NCBI GenBank assembly: GCA_947630465.1
Contig: CANRHT010000096.1
Span: 1-7,435, forward strand
Direction: 5' to 3'
DNA length: 7,435 nt
Source of the DNA: an uncultured Pseudomonadaceae bacterium
GTDB taxonomy: Bacteria > Pseudomonadota > Gammaproteobacteria > Pseudomonadales > Pseudomonadaceae
Within the stretch, counting starts at the first letter, position 1, and each line of letters opens with the position of its first letter. Under the pieces are notes generated by a model, which was not told the DNA's origin, searched no databases, and worked only from the letters and a program-made list of their open reading frames with translations. Both the position numbers and the translations under genes were made by a program. This document shows, one piece after another, positions 1 to 5,530 of the stretch.

Positions 1-329
1 GGTGTGGTTTCAGCTTGGTTCAGTACTTCTAAATCAGTGGCAATCACTTCAATCGCGCCGCTGGGCATATTGGGATTCACCGCGCCATCTGGACGTGGAT
101 TGACCACACCAGTGACTTTGACCACATATTCGCTGCGCACACGGTCGGCAGTGGCAAAAATATCCGCTTGCTCTGGATTAAACACAACTTGCGCTAAGCC
201 TTCACGATCACGGATATCGAGGAAAATCACGCCGCCGTGGTCGCGACGACGGTGGACCCAACCGCAAAGAGTGACGGATTGTCCGCTGAGGGATTCGTTG
301 AGGTGTCCGCAATAATGGCTGCGCATCAT
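1..329 (-). CDS. aspS: Aspartate--tRNA ligase, N-terminal part (partial, runs off left edge)
   Basis: AspRS attaches aspartate to tRNA in the cytoplasm. Only the first 109 residues are present: the OB-fold anticodon-binding domain. The protein begins [10 protein letters not shown] and carries the family block [12 protein letters not shown] (residues 22-33) followed by [11 protein letters not shown] (34-44), very close to Pseudomonas AspRS. The class II catalytic domain lies beyond the window. The first of two adjacent ATGs is taken as the start because an AGGA Shine-Dalgarno lies upstream on the minus strand (rc of about 342-346); the second ATG is possible. His31 and Gly82 match residues that, as I recall, mark non-discriminating AspRS in P. 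aeruginosa, which also charges tRNA-Asn with Asp for later amidation by GatCAB. The identification is secure; the tRNA specificity is inferred. Confidence 0.96.
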   Translation of the reverse strand, partial: MMRSHYCGHLNESLSGQSVTLCGWVHRRRDHGGVIFLDIRDREGLAQVVFNPEQADIFATADRVRSEYVVKVTGVVNPRPDGAVNPNMPSGAIEVIATDLEVLNQAETT

Positions 330-425
330 GATGGTGTTCGCTTCCTAAAAATATGAAATAACCGACACCCATCACACACAACGCTTGCTAACAGCGCACG
401 CGCCAAGGTATCGCAGAAAACCCTG

Positions 426-431
426 ATTATA
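426..431 (-). promoter_or_regulatory. Candidate -10 box of the aspS promoter
   Basis: Read on the minus strand this is a perfect TATAAT, about 95 bases upstream of the aspS start. The hexamer 17 bases further upstream (TAGCCG) is a poor -35, matching 3 of 6 positions, and no TG extension precedes the -10. The location and strand fit an aspS promoter with a leader of about 90 bases, but only the -10 is convincing. Confidence 0.45.
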
Positions 432-441
432 TAGCCTAACC

Positions 442-469
442 GCGCTGACGGCTATGCCATGTCACGCGC
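442..469. repeat. Imperfect inverted repeat upstream of the aspS -10
   Basis: On the plus strand GCGCTGACGGC pairs with GCC-AT-GTCA-C-GCGC around a TAT loop: 11 base pairs interrupted by an AT bulge and a one-base C bulge. No T tract follows on either strand, so it does not look like a terminator. It overlaps the place where the aspS -35 should be, so it could be an operator or chance symmetry. Confidence 0.35.
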
Positions 470-610
470 AAGACTGTGCCAGCCTGATATTGCGGCCATA
501 CACGTGTGCTGCAGTGCAAATCCAGAACTTTTACCGCGACTTGAGCAGTGCTTTTTGACCGACAAAGGCCAAGTCATGGACTGTCACTGCGGGGGGCCTA
601 CTTTAGTTGT

Positions 611-639
611 TTGAGTCAGGGCCTTGTTTGCTGTTTAAT
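611..639 (+). promoter_or_regulatory. Candidate sigma-70 promoter for the cold-shock-domain gene
   Basis: A -35 box TTGAGT (611-616, 4 of 6 matches) and a -10 box TTTAAT (634-639, 5 of 6) are separated by 17 bases, the optimal spacing. Transcription would start near 646 and leave a leader of about 120 bases before the ATG at 769. Long leaders are typical of cold-regulated csp genes, but no cold-box sequence is obvious here. Confidence 0.5.
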
Positions 640-768
640 AGCCAACAGTGGCCACAGTTTTCTTCTATGGCCACCTGAATACGGCAACAGCCCTACTTAT
701 GTAGATCGCTGCACGTGTCGCCGGTTCTTTTATTTATTGTGATTCTTATCAAGGTGAGTCCACTACAT

Positions 769-1404
769 ATGCTTAAAAATATTCATTTATTGACCGGCGT
801 TAGCGCCATGTTGCTGTCTCTTATTTTAGCCATTGGCATGAAAGGTAATCCAGAACCTACTCTGTTACTCGCTTCATTTGCTTTAGCTAACTTATTGATT
901 GCTCCGATATTGCCCAGACACACACAAGCAAACCGCCAAACACTTCAGGGTGTGGTTTCAGTGCTGATGGTCGTTGCCACTGTTATGCAAGCCGTCTTTA
1001 CCTTTAACAAAACAGGTACGATCGATAACAACAGCCCAGACTCCATCAGCTTAGTGACACTCTTTTGTGGGGTACTGTTGCATTTAGCGCTTAATTTACC
1101 TAAAGCACAGGGCGCCGCTCAGCCCAAACCTCAGGTCAGCAGTAATCAGCACAACAGCGCTCCTGTGTCAGATGATTCAAGTGACCGAGAGACCGGTACC
1201 GTCAAATGGTTTAACACGTCAAAAGGTTTTGGCTTTATTTCACGTGATTCAGGCGATGATATTTTTGTACATTTCCGTGCGATTCGCGGTGAAGGCCATC
1301 GCGTGTTGGCCGAAGGTCAGCGTGTCGAGTTTACCGTGATGGATCGCGATAAAGGCTTACAAGCAGAAGACGTTATCGCCGCTCTGCCCGATGAGCGCAA
1401 CTAA
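769..1404 (+). CDS. Membrane protein with C-terminal cold-shock domain
   Basis: The 211-residue protein has two parts. The N-terminal half has four hydrophobic segments (about residues 5-23, 30-48, 58-79 and 91-110), which should place it in the inner membrane. A polar linker (about 111-140) leads to a complete cold-shock domain (142-206) with RNP1 KGFGFI (152-157) and RNP2 DIFVHF (164-169), the motifs that bind single-stranded RNA or DNA. Ordinary Csp proteins are about 70 residues and soluble, so this is a fusion architecture. P. aeruginosa has, as I recall, a similar 'probable cold-shock protein' near aspS. The ATG at 769 is preferred because AAGGTGAG lies about 10 bases upstream; an in-frame GTG at 715 would add 18 hydrophobic residues but lacks a ribosome-binding site. 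Nucleic-acid binding is well supported; the biological role is unknown. Confidence 0.88.
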   Translation: MLKNIHLLTGVSAMLLSLILAIGMKGNPEPTLLLASFALANLLIAPILPRHTQANRQTLQGVVSVLMVVATVMQAVFTFNKTGTIDNNSPDSISLVTLFCGVLLHLALNLPKAQGAAQPKPQVSSNQHNSAPVSDDSSDRETGTVKWFNTSKGFGFISRDSGDDIFVHFRAIRGEGHRVLAEGQRVEFTVMDRDKGLQAEDVIAALPDERN

Positions 1405-1422
1405 ACTCAGCGCGTACCCTTG

Positions 1423-1450
1423 AAAAACCTGCCTTAGTGCAGGTTTTTTT
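1423..1450 (+). terminator. Rho-independent terminator of the cold-shock-domain gene
   Basis: A perfect 10-base-pair stem (AAAAACCTGC pairing with GCAGGTTTTT) encloses the loop CTTAGT and runs into a stretch of seven Ts, 18 bases after the stop codon. The A-run on the other side gives it some capacity to stop leftward transcription too. Confidence 0.9.
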
Positions 1451-1495
1451 ATCCCTGAATAACGCCCGCCAACATCAGAAAACCATCCCCAAACA

Positions 1496-1522
1496 TAAAC
1501 ACCCGCACAAGGCGGGTGTTTA
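1496..1522 (-). terminator. Probable terminator of the glutamate dehydrogenase gene
   Basis: A perfect 11-base-pair inverted repeat (TAAACACCCGC with GCGGGTGTTTA, 5-base loop) starts about 28 bases past the dehydrogenase stop. The minus-strand tail is only moderately T-rich (TTTATGTTT). It lies between two convergent genes and may work in both directions. Confidence 0.65.
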
Positions 1523-1549
1523 TTGACTGCATGCTTTAAGGCTCCAGCA

Positions 1550-2833
1550 TTAGATACCGCGCAGCTCACGTGCTTCTAGCAAACGTGTACAAGCAGTAAT
1601 AAAGGCCGCCGTACGCAGTGATACCTGATGCTCGCCGGCTGTCGCTGAAATGGCGTGATAGGCATCCAGCATGATTTTTTCCAGACGCTGATTAATTTCC
1701 TCAACCGTCCAGTAAAAACTGGATGCGTTTTGTACCCACTCAAAATAGCTGACCGTGACACCACCAGCATTCGCCAATACGTCGGGGACAATCACAATAC
1801 CTTTTTGCGTCAGAATATCATCGGCATCCGGGTGCGTTGGACCATTGGCACCTTCGACAATAATACGTGCGCGAATGGCATCCGCATTGTGCTTAGTAAT
1901 TTGCCCTTCAAGTGCCGCCGGTATCAAGATATCAGTCTCAATCGACCAAAAATCTTCAGCCGCAATACAAGTGGTATTGGCTGCACCACCAACTCCACCG
2001 GTTTTTTGTACATGCAGCAACAAAGCGTCAACGTCTAAACCCTCAGCATCGTAAAGCGTGCCGGTATGATCCTGCACCGCAACGATCTTCGCACCCGCGT
2101 CTCTAAACAAACGCGCTGCGGTGCCGCCGACATTACCAAAGCCTTGCAAGCTGATACGCGCACCGTTCAAGTCAATACCGTTATCTTTAGCCGCAGCAGC
2201 ACCGACGATAAACACACCACGGCCGGTGGCTTCAACACGGCCTAAGCTACCACCTAAAGCGATGGGCTTACCGGTCACGATACCCGGCTGCTGTGAGCCT
2301 TTTAGCGTCGAGTATGAATCCATCATCCACGCCATGGTTTGCCCATTGGTATTCATATCTGGGCCTGGAATATCTTGATTCACACCGATGATAGGGCTGA
2401 TCTCTTGAATGTAGCGACGAGTAATACGCTCCATTTCTGCTGGCGAGTGGTTACGCGGATCAATACGGATACCCCCTTTACCACCGCCAAAGGGCAAACC
2501 CACCACTGCAGTTTTGACTGACATCCATGCCGATAACGCCATCACTTCTGACAAGGTCACATCTTGGTGGTAACGCACGCCGCCTTTACCAGGGCCACGA
2601 CTGAGACTGTGCTGCACGCGGTAACCTTCAAAGTGAGCAATACTGCCGTCATCTAAACGCACCGGCACATCAACAATAAGGCAGCGCTCAGGATGTTTTA
2701 AGGTGTTAGTCAGCTTACTCAGCTCACCCATATAAGGGGCAACGCGGTCAACCTGCTCAAGAAAGATACCCCAAGGTCCGGGATTTTCTGAGTCTAAATA
2801 GGATGGGATGGTCTGATCTTGTTGTTGTGGCAT
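1550..2833 (-). CDS. gdhA: Glutamate dehydrogenase (ELFV family, about 427 aa type)
   Basis: This cytoplasmic enzyme interconverts glutamate with 2-oxoglutarate and ammonium using NAD(P). The N-terminal dimerisation/substrate domain carries [10 protein letters not shown] (K83) and SVKTAV (K107). The active-site signature [15 protein letters not shown] (111-125) includes the catalytic Lys119, and GPDMNTNG contains Asp159, the acid partner. The C-terminal Rossmann domain has GFGNVGG (231-237) and an acidic residue (D255) at the end of the second strand, so cofactor preference cannot be settled by eye. The length and the opening LxSYL...GPWGIF block resemble the 420-435 aa enzymes of Burkholderia/Ralstonia and Bacillus RocG/GudB, not the 445-450 aa NADP-GdhA or the giant GdhB of P. 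aeruginosa. A modest AGG precedes the chosen ATG. The signature reads GGGKGG where many relatives have GGAKGG. A leucine or phenylalanine dehydrogenase is less likely given the similarity. Confidence 0.93.
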   Translation of the reverse strand: MPQQQDQTIPSYLDSENPGPWGIFLEQVDRVAPYMGELSKLTNTLKHPERCLIVDVPVRLDDGSIAHFEGYRVQHSLSRGPGKGGVRYHQDVTLSEVMALSAWMSVKTAVVGLPFGGGKGGIRIDPRNHSPAEMERITRRYIQEISPIIGVNQDIPGPDMNTNGQTMAWMMDSYSTLKGSQQPGIVTGKPIALGGSLGRVEATGRGVFIVGAAAAKDNGIDLNGARISLQGFGNVGGTAARLFRDAGAKIVAVQDHTGTLYDAEGLDVDALLLHVQKTGGVGGAANTTCIAAEDFWSIETDILIPAALEGQITKHNADAIRARIIVEGANGPTHPDADDILTQKGIVIVPDVLANAGGVTVSYFEWVQNASSFYWTVEEINQRLEKIMLDAYHAISATAGEHQVSLRTAAFITACTRLLEARELRGI

Positions 2834-2938
2834 AGTTAAAACCTAGGTCATTAAAATGTAGACCTCTATATCAATAGGGCCATGAAAAAAGACGTATTTT
2901 AGCGGATAAGTGTATGACTGGCGCGTTCCAAACGATAA

Positions 2939-2968
2939 TTGACGCAAATAAAAAGCACAAAATAAAAC
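2939..2968 (+). promoter_or_regulatory. Possible promoter for the pilU-like gene
   Basis: TTGACG (5 of 6 to the -35 consensus) and TAAAAC (4 of 6 to the -10) lie 18 bases apart. The implied leader is nearly 200 bases, which is long, so a start nearer the gene is not excluded. The region is AT-rich and chance matches are easy. Confidence 0.25.
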
Positions 2969-2997
2969 TCAGAAAGGCTGTAAGCCCCAGCACAAAG

Positions 2998-3030
2998 GCG
3001 ATCGCTGATATTCAAAAAAAATGTGATCGC
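2998..3030. repeat. Paired GATCGC repeats in the pilU-like upstream region
   Basis: The palindrome GCGATCGC (2998-3005) is followed 26 bases on by a second GATCGCT, so the motif recurs as a direct repeat and can also pair as GCGATC/GATCGC across an A-rich loop. An outer AAGGCG (2995-3000) can pair with CGCCTT (3043-3048). It could be a regulator-binding pair or an RNA hairpin in the leader; no function is assigned. Confidence 0.35.
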
Positions 3031-3170
3031 TCAACAAAAAAGCGCCTTACCGTGTTTTAACTCTGTTTTAAGCTACTTTATCCACCTTTAACCCGCTAAC
3101 ATCGATTGTTTTATGTCGCAGATTTTGCACAGTTAGATCACTGCCTTTACGCTAAAAACAGGGTTTGCCA

Positions 3171-4277
3171 ATGTCTGATTATGATGTATTTCCTTATCTA
3201 AACTTATTATTCGAACAAGGCGGTTCGGATATGTATTTTAGTGTCGGCGCTGTACCGCAAATGAAAGTCGAAGGTGTATCACGCACCATTGGCAAACAAG
3301 CCTTACCGCCATCATCCGTACAACAGATGGCCTATCAGTTGATGACACAAAAACAAATCGCCGATTTTGAACGCGATTTAGAAATGAATTTAGCCGTGGG
3401 TGTACCGAACTCTGGGCGTTTTCGGGTCAACGTGTTTTACCAGCGCAGCGAAGTCTCGATGGTGATTCGCCATATTAAAAGTCAGATTCCCGATTTTGCT
3501 ACTTTAGGTTTACCGGTGATGCTCGAGCGTATCTCCATGCTCAGCCGCGGTTTGATTTTGGTGACAGGCGCTGCCGGTTCAGGTAAATCCACCACCTTGG
3601 CTGCGATGCTCGATTACCGTAACAGCCATGCAGGTGGTCATATTTTATGCATTGAAGATCCCATCGAATTTTTACATCGGCATAAGCAATCTGTGGTCAA
3701 TCAGCGCGAAGTGGGTCTGGATACCCACAGCTTTTCTTCTGCACTGCATAACGCCTTACGTGAAGCGCCTGATGTGATTATGATCGGTGAAATTCGTGAT
3801 CTGGATACGATGCAACATGCGTTGCACTACTCAGAAACAGGCCATTTATGCGTAGCCACCTTGCACGCCACCAGCACCACGCATGCCTTGGAACGTATTG
3901 CGCGTTTTTTCCCTGAGGATGCACGCCGCCAAGTGCTGGCTGATGTGTCACAAAACTTAGTCGCCATTGTCGGGCAGCGCTTAGTGCCCGGCATTGAGCA
4001 AAAACGTGTGGCGGCGATTGAGTTGATGCTGGGTACGCCCTATATCAAAGACTTGATTATGCGTGATCAACTCGATGAGCTCAAAAGTGCAATCGCGCGC
4101 TCACAAGAGCAAGGTCTGCAAACGTTCGATCAAGAGCTGTTTAGATTATTTAATGAAGGGCGCATCAGCCTAGAGGAGGCATTAAAATTTGCTGACTCAC
4201 GCACTGACTTAACCTTAAAAATCAAATTAGAACGTGGCTTTAGCGACGACCACTCTGATACCGTAGACATGATTTAG
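3171..4277 (+). CDS. PilT/PilU-family type IV pilus retraction ATPase (PilU-like)
   Basis: This 368-residue cytoplasmic AAA-type secretion ATPase should act at the base of the type IVa pilus and power or assist retraction in twitching motility. An N-terminal PAS-like domain (about 1-100, with GGSDMYFSVG at 17-26) precedes the ATPase core: Walker A GAAGSGKST (133-141), Asp box CIEDPIEF (160-167), Walker B VIMIGEIRD (202-210) with Glu207, and His box TGHLCVATLH (223-232). The catalytic set is complete. Length, the VVNQREVGLDT block and the degenerate form of the PilT AIRNL motif (YIKDLI, 291-296) place it nearer PilU than PilT. It ends in an acidic tail. AGGG seven bases upstream supports this ATG over an in-frame TTG two codons earlier. 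No pilT or other pilus gene is adjacent in the window, so it may be a third paralogue rather than the classical pilU. Confidence 0.9.
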   Translation: MSDYDVFPYLNLLFEQGGSDMYFSVGAVPQMKVEGVSRTIGKQALPPSSVQQMAYQLMTQKQIADFERDLEMNLAVGVPNSGRFRVNVFYQRSEVSMVIRHIKSQIPDFATLGLPVMLERISMLSRGLILVTGAAGSGKSTTLAAMLDYRNSHAGGHILCIEDPIEFLHRHKQSVVNQREVGLDTHSFSSALHNALREAPDVIMIGEIRDLDTMQHALHYSETGHLCVATLHATSTTHALERIARFFPEDARRQVLADVSQNLVAIVGQRLVPGIEQKRVAAIELMLGTPYIKDLIMRDQLDELKSAIARSQEQGLQTFDQELFRLFNEGRISLEEALKFADSRTDLTLKIKLERGFSDDHSDTVDMI

Positions 4278-4306
4278 GTCGACCTGTGACTCAAAGCAGG
4301 TAGACC
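4277..4306 (+). terminator. Hairpin after the pilU-like gene, possible weak terminator
   Basis: GGTCGACCTG pairs with CAGGTAGACC at 9 of 10 positions around a 10-base loop, beginning at the last base of the pilU-like stop codon. The sequence after it (GCCCATATTTTCT) is only partly T-rich, so termination may be incomplete and read-through into the following gene is possible. Confidence 0.45.
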
Positions 4307-4345
4307 GCCCATATTTTCTACACAGCTATCGAAGCGGAGTACAGC

Positions 4346-5455
4346 ATGACAGCTTCCAAATTACTCTTTACACCTTTTCAGCTCAATAACCTGACCTTGC
4401 CCACGCGCATTGTCATGGCACCCATGACCCGTTCCTTCTCACCGGGTGGCGTGCCCAATGCACAGGTGGCAGAGTATTACCGCAAACGCGCTGCAGCAGG
4501 CGTGGGTTTGATTATTACCGAAGGCACCACTGTTAATCATTGCGCTGCCAATGGCTATCCGCAGGTGCCACGTTTTTACGGTGAGGATGCGCTGCAAGGC
4601 TGGCAAGAAGTGGTTAAAGCAGTGCACAGCGCCGGCGGCAAAATCATGCCGCAACTCTGGCATGTCGGTGATATACGCCGTTTAGGCACCGAACCTGACG
4701 CCTCTGTACCGGGTTATGGCCCGATGCAAAAAATAAAAGACGGCACTGAAATTGTCCACGGCATGACGCAACAGGATATCGATGCAGTCACCGCTGCATT
4801 TGCCCAAGCGGCCAAGGATGCACAAGCCATTGGCATGGATGGTGTCGAGATCCATGGTGCGCACGGCTATTTGCTGGATCAGTTTTTCTGGGAAGGCAGC
4901 AATCAGCGTACGGATAACTACGCCGGCAGCATGGCCAACCGTGGTCGTTTCGCGGTTGAAATCATCCAAGCCGTACGCGCTGCAGTCGGCCCTGACTTTC
5001 CAATTGTTTTTCGCTTTTCGCAATGGAAACAGCAAGATTACAGCGCACGTCTAGCGCAGACGCCTGAAGAACTGCAGGCCTTCTTACAACCCTTAAGCGA
5101 TGCGGGTGTGGATATTTTCCATTGCTCAACCCGTCGTTTCTGGGAGCCTGAATTTACCGGTTCTGATCTAAACTTGGCGGGCTGGACGCGTCAACTCACC
5201 GGCAAACCCACCATTACCGTAGGTAGCGTTGGTTTGGATGGCAGTGAATTTACCACTTTCCTTGGTAACACCGATGAAATTGCACAGCCGGCCAGCTTAG
5301 ATGCTTTGCTCACGCGCATGGCTGCGGAGGAGTTTGATTTGGTTGCTGTGGGTCGTGCGTTACTGGTCGACCCTGAATGGGCGCTTAAAATACGTGATGA
5401 CCGCCCTGCGGAAATCTTACCTTTCAGTCGCAGTGCCTTAGGCACGCTGTCTTAA
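4346..5455 (+). CDS. Old yellow enzyme family NAD(P)H:flavin oxidoreductase / alkene reductase
   Basis: This 369-residue FMN TIM-barrel protein should reduce activated C=C bonds with NAD(P)H in the cytoplasm; the physiological substrate is unknown. Residues of the classical OYE active site can be read directly: MAPMTR (24-29) with Thr28, QLW (103-105) with Gln103 and Trp105, the substrate-binding pair His170/His173 and proton donor Tyr175 in HGAHGYLLDQFF (170-181), Arg223 in FRFS, and the FMN-phosphate segment VGRALLVDP (335-343). The usual YGGS motif reads YAGS here (192-195). Similar proteins are annotated in Pseudomonas as probable FMN oxidoreductases. A GGAG six bases before the ATG fixes the start. 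It lies 68 bases after the pilU-like gene on the same strand with a hairpin between, so co-transcription is uncertain, and no regulator such as NemR is adjacent. Confidence 0.93.
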   Translation: MTASKLLFTPFQLNNLTLPTRIVMAPMTRSFSPGGVPNAQVAEYYRKRAAAGVGLIITEGTTVNHCAANGYPQVPRFYGEDALQGWQEVVKAVHSAGGKIMPQLWHVGDIRRLGTEPDASVPGYGPMQKIKDGTEIVHGMTQQDIDAVTAAFAQAAKDAQAIGMDGVEIHGAHGYLLDQFFWEGSNQRTDNYAGSMANRGRFAVEIIQAVRAAVGPDFPIVFRFSQWKQQDYSARLAQTPEELQAFLQPLSDAGVDIFHCSTRRFWEPEFTGSDLNLAGWTRQLTGKPTITVGSVGLDGSEFTTFLGNTDEIAQPASLDALLTRMAAEEFDLVAVGRALLVDPEWALKIRDDRPAEILPFSRSALGTLS

Positions 5456-5465
5456 TGCTCTGAGC

Positions 5466-5499
5466 AGAGTTGTGCGCGCCAACAGGCTCGCACAACTCT
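5466..5499. terminator. Long hairpin between convergent OYE-family gene and serB
   Basis: AGAGTTGTGCG pairs perfectly with CGCACAACTCT (11 bp); inside, after one mismatch, GCC pairs with GGC around AACA, giving 14 pairs in all. It sits 11 bases after one stop and about 30 after the other, which suits a shared bidirectional terminator. Neither side has a T tract, so it may instead be a 3'-end stabilising or transcript-separating structure. A smaller palindrome, CTCTG-AG-CAGAG (5458-5469), overlaps its left arm. Confidence 0.55.
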
Positions 5500-5530
5500 T
5501 AGTGTATGTAGAGACTCAAAGCGTGTGAAC

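Larger units (their letters stand above)
330..768. other. Non-coding gap between aspS and the cold-shock membrane protein gene
   Basis: This stretch of 439 bases holds no credible gene. The only open frame inside it (from 548) has an odd composition rich in Cys, Ser and Arg, no convincing ribosome-binding site and no family resemblance. What can be supported are outward promoter candidates for the two flanking divergent genes, an imperfect hairpin (442-469), a GCAGTGC direct repeat (511-517 and 545-551) and an 8-base palindrome GTGGCCAC (648-655). No tRNA or recognisable small RNA is seen. Confidence 0.7.
2834..3170. other. Divergent intergenic region between gdh and the pilU-like gene
   Basis: This 337-base AT-rich region has no credible open frame. 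It should hold the promoters of both divergent genes. For the rightward gene, TTGACG (2939-2944) and TAAAAC (2963-2968), spaced by 18 bases, are the best pair I see. For leftward gdh nothing stands out beyond an isolated TAAAAT-like -10. It also contains a short hairpin next to the gdh start (2845-2865) and a cluster of GATCGC repeats (2998-3030). Confidence 0.6.

Noticed and set aside
548..742. Open frame of 64 codons in the gap upstream of the cold-shock-domain gene
   Set aside because: No Shine-Dalgarno, odd residue composition, it overlaps the candidate promoter of the next gene, and it resembles no family I know.
715..768. GTG start adding 18 residues to the cold-shock membrane protein
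   Set aside because: No ribosome-binding site precedes it, while AAGGTGAG is well placed for the ATG at 769. The added residues are hydrophobic, so a longer form is not strictly excluded.
1357..1569. Minus-strand open frame across the convergent intergenic region
   Set aside because: It spans two terminators and the ends of two real genes and has no family resemblance.
1655..2038. Plus-strand open frames within the glutamate dehydrogenase gene
   Set aside because: They are antisense to a gene with full catalytic motifs and have no ribosome-binding sites or recognisable products.
2998..3140. GATC sites upstream of the pilU-like gene as a Dam-dependent phase-variation switch
   Set aside because: Three GATCs in about 140 bases is not a strong excess, no regulator site is recognisable, and Dam is not known to be present in this organism.
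3165..3170. TTG start two codons upstream of the pilU-like ATG
   Set aside because: TTG is rare as a start and would lie only a base or so after the AGGG, which is correctly spaced for the ATG.
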